Program-made: the position numbers and the translations under genes
Origin: Bacillota bacterium
GTDB lineage: Bacteria > Bacillota > Clostridia > Lachnospirales > Lachnospiraceae
Reading direction: 5' to 3'
DNA: 64,000 bases
NCBI GenBank assembly: GCA_023442465.1
Contig: JAEZZQ010000017.1
Coordinates: 57,981-121,980, forward strand
Shown here: in pieces, positions 1-8,123 of the stretch
How positions within the stretch are numbered: position 1 is the first letter of the stretch
Layout of the letters: each line of letters starts with the position of its first letter
Notes under the pieces: generated by a model
Told to the model about the DNA's origin: nothing
Databases searched by the model: none
What the model saw: the letters and a program-made list of their open reading frames with translations, nothing else

Positions 1-468
1 GATACTTCTTAAAATAGAAAGATATATTTCAATTAATCCCCAGCACAAATAACTGACGCTGATATAGCGCAGATAGTATGCCCCCAGTCCGATCAGCTCC
101 GCGTCGTCGGTAAATACGCGCATCATCAGATGGGGGACCGAGAATGACATTACGGCGAATAATATGGAAATAGCAACTGAGAACCGAAGTGCAATTCCTT
201 CTACCGCTTCGATGGCACGCATATCTCCTTTGCCGAAATACTGGGCACACAGCATGGTTGCCCCCGTACCCAGACCGTAATAAACCATGAACAGAATGCT
301 GGAATACTGCGCGGCAAGAGAGGCGGCAGCGATAGAGGACTGGCCCACATAATTGAGCATGACTACGTCCGCAGAGCTTACGGCTGCGCTTAAAAGATTC
401 TGAATAACGATGGGAAGGACCAGTTTAAAGATTTTGTGATAAAAAACGTTTTTATCTAAGGCTTTCAT
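1..468 (-). CDS. MATE family efflux transporter, N-terminal part (runs off window)
   Basis: The visible 156 codons read from an ATG at 466-468 on the minus strand and stay open to the window edge. The protein begins MKALDKNVFYHKIFKLVLPI, and continues with alternating hydrophobic segments, a VLPIVIQNLL helix, the polar loop VSSADVVMLNYVGQ and a GLGTGATMLCAQYFGKGD stretch, as in MATE (NorM/DinF-like) multidrug or toxic-compound antiporters of the inner membrane. The family has 12 helices and about 450 residues, so roughly two thirds lies outside the window. It is divergent from the MBOAT gene; a MITE copy lies between them. Substrate cannot be inferred. Confidence 0.85.
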   Translation of the reverse strand, partial: MKALDKNVFYHKIFKLVLPIVIQNLLSAAVSSADVVMLNYVGQSSIAAASLAAQYSSILFMVYYGLGTGATMLCAQYFGKGDMRAIEAVEGIALRFSVAISILFAVMSFSVPHLMMRVFTDDAELIGLGAYYLRYISVSYLCWGLIEIYLSILRSI

Positions 469-574
469 AATGATAGGTTACTCCGTTTACTTTTGTGATA
501 TACTCTGCTATCTTACTATATATGAGAGGTGTTTGTATACATGTAAATAAAATATATGCCGCGTTTATGTTATC

Positions 575-723
575 GTTACTGTTCACTACGTTCTCAGCAA
601 CGTATGATTTCTGCAATGAAAAAATTTTGCATGTAAATTCACTCTGCGAAGCAAAAACCATCTCTTGCATCACGTTCTTACGTAGCTTAACAGCAAGTGT
701 TAAGCTACTGTGTGAACAGTAAC
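575..723 (-). mobile_element. MITE copy 1 (long form, 149 bp)
   Basis: Begins GTTACTGTTCAC and ends GTGAACAGTAAC, a perfect 12-bp terminal inverted repeat. The 8-bp sequence ATGTTATC occurs directly on both sides (567-574 and 724-731), which I read as a target-site duplication. Inverted relative to copies 2-6. It carries the roughly 17-bp internal extension shared with copy 3. It lies between the divergent MATE and MBOAT genes, upstream of the latter's promoter. No coding capacity. Confidence 0.93.
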
Positions 724-762
724 ATGTTATCATAAATTTTATATTATCTTAAGGGTTTCCTA

Positions 763-791
763 TTGAGATTAAAAACATGTGGTGTTACAAT
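763..791 (+). promoter_or_regulatory. Sigma-A-like promoter for MBOAT/SGNH pair
   Basis: TTGAGA at 763-768 and TACAAT at 786-791, separated by exactly 17 bp, 52 bp upstream of the ATG at 844. Five of six bases match the consensus in each box. Confidence 0.55.
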
Positions 792-843
792 AATAATGCT
801 CTTAAAATACAGTGCGAATTTAAAAAAGTAAGGATTGAGAAAA

Positions 844-2259
844 ATGGTAGTGTTTTCCGGGATAGAATTTCTGTTTCGCTTTTTGCCGATTTTCTTAGCC
901 GTTTATTATATAACACCGCAGAAATACAGAAATACGGCCTTATTGTTTGGAAGTATCGTATTTTATGCCGTAGGCGAGCCGTATTTCATCTTGCTCCTCC
1001 TGGCATTCGTATGGCTGAATTATATTTTGGCGAAAAAAATATGCTTTTACGAGACCGAGCATAGTGTTAAGAATAAGAAGAAGCTTCGTGAAAAGAAACT
1101 TCATAAGAGGATAGATAAGAAAAAGGGGAATAAATGGCTGATTACAGCGCTACTGCTTGACGTAGGGCTGTTAGTTATATTTAAAATTCTGGGTGCTTTT
1201 GCGGGGAACGAGGCTCTGCCCTTGGGCCTCAGCTTCTATACCTTCAAGATGATTTCCTTCCAAATGGACATATACAGAAGAGATATTAAGGCTCTGCCGA
1301 CCTTTAAACGCACAGCAGTTTATTTCATGATGTTTCCTCAGATTATATCAGGACCGATCATGCGTTATAACGAAGGCGATTTTACTCTGGAGAAGAGAAC
1401 TTATTCCTGGGAGCATATAGAGGAAGGACTGCAATATTTTGTATTAGGGCTCGGGACCAAGGTACTTTTGGCAGACCGTTTAGCAATTTTGGGAAAGGAT
1501 ATTCACACCATCGGCTATGAGAGCATATCCTCACCGCTTGCGTGGCTTGGAGCGGTTTCTTATTCCATGCAGCTATATTTTGACTTTTGGGGATATTCGC
1601 TCATGGCATCAGGGCTTTGCGTGATGCTGGGCTTTTCCTTCATCAAGAATTTCGATCACCCATATGCGTCGCGCAGCATCAGCGAATTCTGGCGGAGATG
1701 GCATATGACGCTGGGAAGCTTTTTCAGGGATTATGTATACATACCGCTGGGCGGCAGCAGGGAAGGAAAAGGCAAGACTGTACGGAACCTTCTGATCGTA
1801 TGGCTGCTGACCGGACTTTGGCACGGAGGAAGCCTGAACTTCATTTTGTGGGGATTGGTACTGTTTGGGTTTATTGTTCTGGAGAAGCTATGGATTGGCA
1901 AGTGGCTGCAAAAATATCCGCTGATTGGGAGGTGCTATGTGCTCCTCCTGATTCCGATTACATGGATGCTGTTTGCGATAACCGATATCAGCCAGCTCGG
2001 GCTGTACTTAGGACGGATGTTTCCCTTTGCAGGGGGAGCGGGCATTGCCGTCAATTCCTCCGATATCTTCAAATATCTGAAGATGTATGCCCCATATCTT
2101 ACGGCGGGAGTTATCTGGTGCATACCGGCAGCATACCGGTCTGTGGAAAAGCATAGAAGGCATCCGGCAGTCATTGCAGGAATGGTCTGTATTTTCTGGT
2201 TATCCGTATATTTTACGGTAAGCATGGGTAACAATCCCTTTGCTTACTTGAAGTTTTAA
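844..2259 (+). CDS. MBOAT family O-acyltransferase (AlgI/DltB-like)
   Basis: A polytopic membrane protein of 471 residues. Members of this family move acetyl or D-alanyl groups across the membrane onto extracellular polymers. Diagnostic segments are SEFWRRWHMTLGSFFRDYVY followed by IPLGGSREG, and LTGLWHGGSLNFILWG with the conserved, presumed catalytic histidine in WHG. The ATG at 844 is preferred over an in-frame TTG at 835 because AAGGA (830-834) sits 9 nt upstream of it. The SGNH hydrolase gene follows after 15 bp, the usual pairing in alginate/peptidoglycan/polysaccharide O-acetylation systems (AlgI with AlgJ/AlgX, PatA with PatB). Acetylation of a cell-surface polysaccharide is therefore the likely role, but the acceptor is unknown. 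Confidence 0.92.
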   Translation: MVVFSGIEFLFRFLPIFLAVYYITPQKYRNTALLFGSIVFYAVGEPYFILLLLAFVWLNYILAKKICFYETEHSVKNKKKLREKKLHKRIDKKKGNKWLITALLLDVGLLVIFKILGAFAGNEALPLGLSFYTFKMISFQMDIYRRDIKALPTFKRTAVYFMMFPQIISGPIMRYNEGDFTLEKRTYSWEHIEEGLQYFVLGLGTKVLLADRLAILGKDIHTIGYESISSPLAWLGAVSYSMQLYFDFWGYSLMASGLCVMLGFSFIKNFDHPYASRSISEFWRRWHMTLGSFFRDYVYIPLGGSREGKGKTVRNLLIVWLLTGLWHGGSLNFILWGLVLFGFIVLEKLWIGKWLQKYPLIGRCYVLLLIPITWMLFAITDISQLGLYLGRMFPFAGGAGIAVNSSDIFKYLKMYAPYLTAGVIWCIPAAYRSVEKHRRHPAVIAGMVCIFWLSVYFTVSMGNNPFAYLKF

Positions 2260-2274
2260 GGGGATGGTGAGAGT

Positions 2275-3261
2275 ATGAAGTGGATAAAAAAATGTCCGTT
2301 ATTTCTTATCCTCGTAATAAGCGGTGTTTTCTTTACGTTGGCAGGAATTATCGGAAAAAATTCCATATACAAGGACTATGAATATCATTTCGCAGATACG
2401 CCTTTTCTCGCCCTTACGCTGGAAGGAATCAGCAAGGGGGAATACCCGTGGGAGTCTTTTCGGTACGGTTCCGTAATAGAAGCAGTGTCGGGGGCGTTGA
2501 ATCTGCCCATCGGAAGCGGGGAGGACGGTGAGCTGGAAACAGATGCTCTTGTTGCCGAAGGGGAATCGGGAAACTTGTTTGAAGAGGCGATTCCGGCCGG
2601 AGATGCAGGGGAAGAGGCTGTGTCCGGGGAAGAACGTGCGGATAGAACCTATGACTTTGTACAAGTGGGAGAGGAATATTTTGATGATGCGGTATTTATC
2701 GGCGACTCCAGAACCGTGGGCTTGTTCGAGTACGGCGGCATGGAGGAACGGTGCGATTTTTTTGCGAAGACATCGCTTACGATATATGATGTGTTTACCG
2801 AGCCTATTGTAAAGGATGAGGAGACGGGAGATAAGATTACCGTAGAAGCGGCATTGCAGAAGAAGCAATACGGAAAGATATACCTTATGCTCGGCATCAA
2901 TGAGCTGGGAACCGGTACGACGGAGACTTTTATGGCGGAATATAAGAAGGTGGTGGGACGGCTCGAAGAGCTTCAGCCGGATGCGATCATCTTTGTGGAA
3001 GGCATTATGCGCGTCGCCGGAGTGAAAAACGAGACGGACCCGATATTCAACAACACGAATATCAATGAAAGAAACGAAGCGATAAAAGAAATCGCCGATA
3101 ATAAGAAAATTTTCTATATTGATGTGAACGAGGCCGTATGCGATACGCAGGGAAATCTGGAGAAAGACTACACCACGGACGAAATTCATTTGAAGGCGCA
3201 ATATTATGAGAAATGGAAGCAATTTCTCTTGTCTAAGGGAATCGCAAGAGAGGAAAAATGA
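2275..3261 (+). CDS. SGNH/GDSL hydrolase-family protein, partner of MBOAT
   Basis: 328 residues. An N-terminal hydrophobic segment (about residues 7-27) anchors or exports it, followed by an acidic, poorly conserved linker (about 75-125). The SGNH fold begins at VFIGDSRTVG with the nucleophile serine in GDSR (block I). MLGINELG corresponds to block III (GxND, here GINE), and TTDEIHL to block V, supplying the Asp and His. Such proteins act outside the membrane and transfer or remove acetyl groups supplied by the MBOAT partner. RBS GGGGATGGTGAG precedes the ATG. The pair forms an operon of its own; a MITE and the spoVAD gene follow. Confidence 0.88.
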   Translation: MKWIKKCPLFLILVISGVFFTLAGIIGKNSIYKDYEYHFADTPFLALTLEGISKGEYPWESFRYGSVIEAVSGALNLPIGSGEDGELETDALVAEGESGNLFEEAIPAGDAGEEAVSGEERADRTYDFVQVGEEYFDDAVFIGDSRTVGLFEYGGMEERCDFFAKTSLTIYDVFTEPIVKDEETGDKITVEAALQKKQYGKIYLMLGINELGTGTTETFMAEYKKVVGRLEELQPDAIIFVEGIMRVAGVKNETDPIFNNTNINERNEAIKEIADNKKIFYIDVNEAVCDTQGNLEKDYTTDEIHLKAQYYEKWKQFLLSKGIAREEK

Positions 3262-3339
3262 TAATTTTCGAATATTAATTCTGGAATAGTATTTCCCGAA
3301 TAATTTTCTTTTTTTTTCAAATAATACTATACATAACGA

Positions 3340-3488
3340 AAATAACCGTTACTGTTCGCACAGTAGCTTAACACTTGCTGTTAAGCTACGTAAGAATGTG
3401 ATTCAAGAGATGATTTCTGCTTCGCGTAGCGAATTTAAATGCAAAAATCATATGTTACTGAGAACGGAGTGAACAGTAACAAATAACC
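3340..3488. repeat. 8-bp target-site duplications around MITE copy 2
   Basis: AAATAACC at 3340-3347 and again at 3481-3488, directly abutting the element at 3348-3480. The perfect match and the contact with both element ends indicate insertion by a transposase that makes 8-bp duplications. Confidence 0.85.
3348..3480 (+). mobile_element. MITE copy 2 (short form, 133 bp)
   Basis: Starts GTTACTGTTC and ends GTGAACAGTAAC; one mismatch in the left terminal repeat (GTTCGCAC rather than GTTCACAC). Contains the internal 11-bp hairpin GTAGCTTAACA/TGTTAAGCTAC. Its right end is only 26 bp upstream of the spoVAD start, so it must either be transcribed as spoVAD leader or separate the gene from its original promoter. 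Confidence 0.93.
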
Positions 3489-3506
3489 GGAAAGCGTGGG
3501 TATAGT

Positions 3507-4556
3507 ATGAGTCAGGAAAAAAACGTTTGTTCCATGGGGAAGCAGAGTATAGAGCTGAAAACCCCGGTATATATAAGGGAAAGTGCCAGCATAGTAGGTA
3601 CGAAAGAAGGGCAGGGCCCTTTGGCGGAGCTGTTCGATATGATAGGTGAGGACGATATGTTCGGCTGCGATTCGTGGGAAGAGGCGGAAAGCAGTTTGCA
3701 GAAGGATGCGGTATATTTGGCAGTGAATAAGGCCGGAATGAAGAAGGAAGAGATAAGATATATCTTTGCCGGCGATTTGCTGGGGCAGTCCATCGCCAGC
3801 AGTTTCGGGCTGGCTTCCTACGAGATTCCGTTAATCGGAATGTACGGCGCATGTTCTACCTGCGGTCTGACCCTGAGCATGGGAGCGATGGCAGTGTCCG
3901 GTGGATTTGCGGAGCATGTGCTCTGCGTAACCTCCAGTCATTTTGCCAGTGCGGAAAAGGAATTCCGTTTTCCTCTGGGTTATGGCAATCAAAGGCCGCT
4001 TTCGGCATCGTGGACGGTAACAGGAAGCGGAGCGTTCCTGCTTAGCAGCGATAAAGGAACGAAGGCGAGGGCGAAAATTACCGGAATCACTACCGGTAAG
4101 ATTGTGGATTACGGCCTGAAAGATTCTCAGAATATGGGTGCCTGTATGGCTCCGGCGGCGTGTGATACCATTTATAATAACTTGAAGGATTTTGGCAGAA
4201 GGCCGTCAGACTACGATAAAATCATCACCGGCGATCTGGGAACGGTGGGGCAGCATGCGCTGCTTGATCTGCTGAACGAAAAGGATGTGGATATATCCGG
4301 GCAGCATATGGACTGCGGTATCGAGATATACGATGCCAAGGAGCAGGATACCCATGCAGGAGGAAGCGGCTGCGGATGCAGTGCGGTAACTCTGTCAGCC
4401 TATATTTTAAAAAAGATAGAAGAAGGCGTATGGAAGCGTGTATTGTTCGTCCCTACCGGCGCTCTGTTGTCTAAGACGAGCTTCAACGAAGGGCAGACCG
4501 TACCTGGAATTGCCCATGGAGTGGTCATAGAGGCAATAGGAGAGGGTGAGGCATAA
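3507..4556 (+). CDS. spoVAD: Stage V sporulation protein AD
   Basis: 349 residues with a thiolase-like fold (IPLIGMYGACSTCGLTLSMG, about residues 110-130; THAGGSGCGCSAVTLSAYIL near the C-terminus). SpoVAD is a dipicolinic-acid-binding member of the SpoVA channel that loads Ca-DPA into the forespore and releases it at germination. The region from MGKQSIELKTPVY matches the usual family start; nine residues precede it from the ATG used here, and a second ATG at 3534 is possible. The ribosome binding site is modest (GGAAAG far upstream). It stands alone: spoVAC is not in the window and spoVAE is about 22 kb away at 26996. Forespore (sigma-G) expression is expected from the family; I could not identify a convincing sigma-G promoter. 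Confidence 0.93.
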   Translation: MSQEKNVCSMGKQSIELKTPVYIRESASIVGTKEGQGPLAELFDMIGEDDMFGCDSWEEAESSLQKDAVYLAVNKAGMKKEEIRYIFAGDLLGQSIASSFGLASYEIPLIGMYGACSTCGLTLSMGAMAVSGGFAEHVLCVTSSHFASAEKEFRFPLGYGNQRPLSASWTVTGSGAFLLSSDKGTKARAKITGITTGKIVDYGLKDSQNMGACMAPAACDTIYNNLKDFGRRPSDYDKIITGDLGTVGQHALLDLLNEKDVDISGQHMDCGIEIYDAKEQDTHAGGSGCGCSAVTLSAYILKKIEEGVWKRVLFVPTGALLSKTSFNEGQTVPGIAHGVVIEAIGEGEA

Positions 4557-4564
4557 AATAACTG

Positions 4565-4593
4565 TTGAATATTATACCCATGGATTATATAAT
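4565..4593 (+). promoter_or_regulatory. Promoter of the adaptor-permease-ATPase operon
   Basis: TTGAAT at 4565-4570, 17-bp spacer, perfect TATAAT at 4588-4593. The predicted transcription start is near 4600, just before the palindromic operator at 4624-4651. Confidence 0.6.
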
Positions 4594-4623
4594 AGAGGAT
4601 ATGATTCATGGGAAATTTTTTAC

Positions 4624-4651
4624 GCGTTTACTTAATCGATTAAGTAAACGC
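4624..4651. promoter_or_regulatory. Perfect 28-bp palindromic operator
   Basis: Positions 4624-4651 are a perfect palindrome: left half GCGTTTACTTAATC, right half GATTAAGTAAACGC. The centre AATCGATT resembles LacI/GalR-type operators, which have a central CG. It lies about 25 bp downstream of the predicted start point of the promoter at 4565-4593 and 78 bp upstream of the first gene, a position suited to repression. The same bases could form a hairpin in RNA, but there is no loop-optimised structure and no following T-run, so I favour a protein-binding site. No LacI-family gene is in the window. Confidence 0.6.
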
Positions 4652-4729
4652 TGAAAGCATAAAATGGACGTTTATCGCATGGGAAATGTTATTTATACCG
4701 GGGCGGATTATGAGAGATGGGGTGAGAAT

Positions 4730-5782
4730 ATGAAAAATAAAAAGAAAGTGCTTTTACTGGGAACGGTATGCCTGTTTATAGTTGCCTTTACGGGTTGTGG
4801 ATTGCTGCGGCAGGAGGAAGAGGTGAGAAATCAGATAACGATTCCCTCTTATGATGCCAGCGGTGCAAGCTTCGGATATGTAAAGCGCGGCGATTTGGAA
4901 AATGCAGAGACCTTGTTCCTAAAGTTGACCACTACGGAGGAGCACGAGCTTTACTTCGGCGTATCCGGCATCAGCATCGATAAGGTTTACATAAAAGAGG
5001 GAGACGGAGTAAGGGCAGGCCAGCTTTTGGCGGAGCTTCAAAGCGATGATATAAAGAATGAAATAGCTTCCCTGGAAGCGAAGAAGGAAACCATCGCCCT
5101 GGACATCCAGCATACCAGACAGCTTTTGGAGGAGACGAGGCAGAGGAAGGAATACATAGAAGAGAAGGAAGATGCGCGGCAGGAGTCAATAGGACGTTAC
5201 CAATTGCAGCTCCAGCAGTTGGATAATGATATGCAGGAGACGGAGGGAGCGCGGAAGGAACAGGAAAGTAAGCTTAAAAAGCATCGGATTTATGCGGACA
5301 TAGATGGTACGGTAGCGAGGGTTTCGAGCTATGGCGGAGGATTTTTATCGGATGAAAAGCAAGCCTTTCTGACCTTACAGTCGGCAGCCCAGCAGTTTTC
5401 CGGCAATACGAAGGCAGAGAACGACTTTGAAAGTGGACAGAAGGTAATTATTATATTGAACGAGGAGGAATATCCGGCCCAAATTCTTAGAGCAGAAAGG
5501 GCGGAGGGTGTTACCGAGGTAGATGTATGCCTTCAGGAGGGTTATTCGGTTCCCGAGGATTGTACATACGGAGAATTACTATGGAGTACCGGAGTGGTAA
5601 AGGACGCTTTATACGTGCCGAAGAAGGCAATCGTGATCGTGGGAGAGAAGAGTTATGTGTACAAAATGGGAGAGGACGGCTTTGCAAATCCTGTAGAAAT
5701 ACAGACCGGAACGGTCAATACGGACTACGTGCAAATAACAGCAGGGGTGGAGCAGGATGATACGGTAATGCTGTACGAATGA
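4730..5782 (+). CDS. HlyD/MacA-like lipoprotein adaptor of an ABC exporter
   Basis: 350 residues. The start is the ATG at 4730 with GGGGTGAG upstream, giving a lysine-rich n-region and a hydrophobic segment ending in the lipobox FTGC, so it is predicted to be a membrane-anchored lipoprotein. SIDKVYIKEGDGVRAGQLLA is a biotinyl-lipoyl-like half motif, followed by a coiled coil (about 120-185, rich in E, Q, K) and the second half RIYADIDGTVARV, as in periplasmic-adaptor/membrane-fusion proteins. The C-terminal barrel ends VEQDDTVMLYE. First gene of a five-gene cluster with a second adaptor, a permease and two ATPases. In Gram-positive bacteria such sets export peptides or antimicrobials, or confer resistance; the cargo is unknown. 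Confidence 0.85.
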   Translation: MKNKKKVLLLGTVCLFIVAFTGCGLLRQEEEVRNQITIPSYDASGASFGYVKRGDLENAETLFLKLTTTEEHELYFGVSGISIDKVYIKEGDGVRAGQLLAELQSDDIKNEIASLEAKKETIALDIQHTRQLLEETRQRKEYIEEKEDARQESIGRYQLQLQQLDNDMQETEGARKEQESKLKKHRIYADIDGTVARVSSYGGGFLSDEKQAFLTLQSAAQQFSGNTKAENDFESGQKVIIILNEEEYPAQILRAERAEGVTEVDVCLQEGYSVPEDCTYGELLWSTGVVKDALYVPKKAIVIVGEKSYVYKMGEDGFANPVEIQTGTVNTDYVQITAGVEQDDTVMLYE

Positions 5783-5846
5783 GCAAAAACCATATTTCAG
5801 AATCTTAGAATTTTATAATTAAATGGCGGAGGGTATAGATGTAATT

Positions 5847-8114
5847 ATGGGGCTTATGGGATTTAAGGAGAAGAGAACAGGGGTTGCTGGCAAGTATAGG
5901 AAGAAAGATAAAAAAGATATAACGGAGAGTACGGCGAAAAATAAGCGGAAGATTTGCAAAAGGATATCTGTGTCGTCGGCAGCTTTATGTATCATCTTTA
6001 GTATGACATCAGTGTCATTCGTGGGATGCGGGGAGCAGCCGACGGTGCCGAAGCTTTTAGAGCCGGTGAAGGTGAGTCTTTCCGGCAGGATTGCGCAGCG
6101 GGAAGATATATGTGATATAAAGGCATATGCGGGGAGAGTAAAGCCTTATGCCGTAAGCTATGCTTTTCCCGATGCCTGTCTTGTGGAGGAGATACCGGTA
6201 CGTCTTGGGGAATATGTGGAGGAGGGACAAGTGCTTGCCGTGATGAACTGCTCGGACGATGAAAGGCAGAGAGCGCAGCTTGAGAGTGATGTTGCCTGGC
6301 TGGAGAAAGAGGACGAATGTCAGAGGAAGATGGACGAAACGGATATAACAGTCGCCCAGATGCAGCTTTCCATGGCGATATCCGAAAGCAAGGATACGAA
6401 GGAAGAGAAAAAGGCCATCGAGGATATGACAAAGGCGCTGGAAGCAGATAAAGAGGGAGCGGAATACGAAAGCAGCTTAAGACAGATAGCCATTGAAGAA
6501 AAGAAGGAGCAGCTAAGCCGTTATGCCCGGAAGACGGACAATGCCTGTTTAACGGCAAAGGAAAGCGGCTATGTAGTATATGTAAAGGAATTTTCTGCGG
6601 ACAATGCTGCGGGAAGTGTGGAGGCAGAAGAAATTGTTGTCTTGATTTCGGACAAACAACAGGCTTACATATCGGCGGACATTGTGGATGCCAAGGTAAA
6701 GAAGGCGACAGAAATCTATGCGGAAATAGACGGGAAAAAATATGAGTTGGAATATCTTCCTTATTCGGATCAGGAAAGGCGAATAGCGATCAATGAGGGA
6801 ATAAGCCTGGAAGCACGCTTCGGTACAAAGGACGAGACGGCCATGACAGAGCTGGTTGGAAAGAACGCGACGGTCTACCTTTTATCCAATCAGAAAGAGC
6901 AGGTAGTCTGCGTTGCGCCCGATTCTCTTTTCAGCGAAAACGGCGAGTATTTCATCTATGTACTGGAAAATGGACAGAAAATTAAGAGGAGCGTAACTCC
7001 CGGCATCCATACGGTCAATGCGGTGGAGATAGAGGAAGGACTTACGGAGGGAGAAAACGTATATTATCCGATAAGCGATATGCCCGGCAATAAGCATACT
7101 ATCGAAAAGGCACAGGAAAGCACCTTCGAAATCGTGAAAAAATACGACCAGACCAATATGAGGCAGACTTCGTCCCTGCGTGTCCTGGTAAAGCCTGAGA
7201 ATGCGGTATTGCAAGAACTTAAGGTGAAAAACGGGATGGAGGTAGCAAAGGGCGATACGATAGCGATTCTGGCGGCAGGAGAAGGAGAAAGCAAGAACGA
7301 GGCATATATGCAAGAGTTAGAGGAACTAAAAGCCTCATACGTCTTTCAGAGAACTCTGGATAATAAAGAAGCGGATAAAAGAGAGAAGCGCATAAGTGCC
7401 ATGATAGAAAATAAAACGCAGAATACTTTTGAGTATAAGAAAACGGTGCAGGAGTTAAATAAAATAAAGCTTTCCATGGAGCTGGAGGACGCTCGTTACC
7501 AATATGAGACCGAGACGCTAAAACGCAATATCGAGAAAGCCGGAGAGCAATCGGGGGTTATTGAGGTAACGGCAGAGGCTGCGGGAATCGTCACGGAAGT
7601 GACGGCCTCGCCCGAGGGATATTCCATTCCTAAGGATACCCTGCTTTGCAAGATAGCGGATCCCTCCTCTCTTTGTATCATGGTTTATACCGACGATAAA
7701 GAGGTAGTTCCCATGGATAGGGAGGTGACTGTGGATTTATATCAGACCGAGGAGGACTTGAAAGGGCAGGTGATCGGCTCTTATCAGGATGCGGCGAAGA
7801 CGGTGTATAACGAAAAAAGGGTGCTTCGCGAGAATAACCCTCAGATGACGAAAATTTCCTATATCTCACTGGAGGAAGGTATGTCCTATGAAAGTGTAAG
7901 GTCCTTCGGTGTAAATGTGATTCTTTGGAGCGTGCCTGACGCGATTATCATAGATACCCGGGCAATTTATAACGAAAATGACAGAAGATATGTGTGGCTT
8001 ATGGAAGAAGGGCAGATGAAGAAGCAGTACGTAACCATGGGCTACAACGAAGGTAATAGTGCCTGGATCATACAAGGATTGAGTGCAGGGCAGGAAATCA
8101 TATTGGAGAATTAG
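5847..8114 (+). CDS. Large double-module adaptor lipoprotein of the ABC exporter
   Basis: About 755 residues, roughly twice the length of the preceding adaptor, apparently because two adaptor modules are joined. Module 1: lipobox SFVGC near residue 60, LVEEIPVRLGEYVEEGQVLA, a coiled coil and CLTAKESGYVVYV. Module 2 (second half): LQELKVKNGMEVAKGDTIA, another long coiled coil (about 490-570) and IEVTAEAAGIVTEV, followed by a barrel ending LSAGQEIILEN. The cytoplasmic n-region before the signal helix is unusually long and basic. The ATG at 5847 is favoured because GGAGGG lies 13 nt upstream; an ATG at 5823 in the same frame is an alternative. It ends 9 bp before the permease gene. Confidence 0.8.
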   Translation: MGLMGFKEKRTGVAGKYRKKDKKDITESTAKNKRKICKRISVSSAALCIIFSMTSVSFVGCGEQPTVPKLLEPVKVSLSGRIAQREDICDIKAYAGRVKPYAVSYAFPDACLVEEIPVRLGEYVEEGQVLAVMNCSDDERQRAQLESDVAWLEKEDECQRKMDETDITVAQMQLSMAISESKDTKEEKKAIEDMTKALEADKEGAEYESSLRQIAIEEKKEQLSRYARKTDNACLTAKESGYVVYVKEFSADNAAGSVEAEEIVVLISDKQQAYISADIVDAKVKKATEIYAEIDGKKYELEYLPYSDQERRIAINEGISLEARFGTKDETAMTELVGKNATVYLLSNQKEQVVCVAPDSLFSENGEYFIYVLENGQKIKRSVTPGIHTVNAVEIEEGLTEGENVYYPISDMPGNKHTIEKAQESTFEIVKKYDQTNMRQTSSLRVLVKPENAVLQELKVKNGMEVAKGDTIAILAAGEGESKNEAYMQELEELKASYVFQRTLDNKEADKREKRISAMIENKTQNTFEYKKTVQELNKIKLSMELEDARYQYETETLKRNIEKAGEQSGVIEVTAEAAGIVTEVTASPEGYSIPKDTLLCKIADPSSLCIMVYTDDKEVVPMDREVTVDLYQTEEDLKGQVIGSYQDAAKTVYNEKRVLRENNPQMTKISYISLEEGMSYESVRSFGVNVILWSVPDAIIIDTRAIYNENDRRYVWLMEEGQMKKQYVTMGYNEGNSAWIIQGLSAGQEIILEN

Positions 8115-8123
8115 GAGAAGGCG

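Noticed and set aside
452..733. Frames within and next to MITE copy 1 (75 and 93 codons)
   Set aside because: They run through the element's inverted repeats and differ between copies, so the MITE is non-coding.
2299..3222. 307-codon minus-strand frame across the SGNH hydrolase gene
   Set aside because: Opposite-strand shadow of a gene with clear SGNH motifs; no ribosome site or family resemblance.
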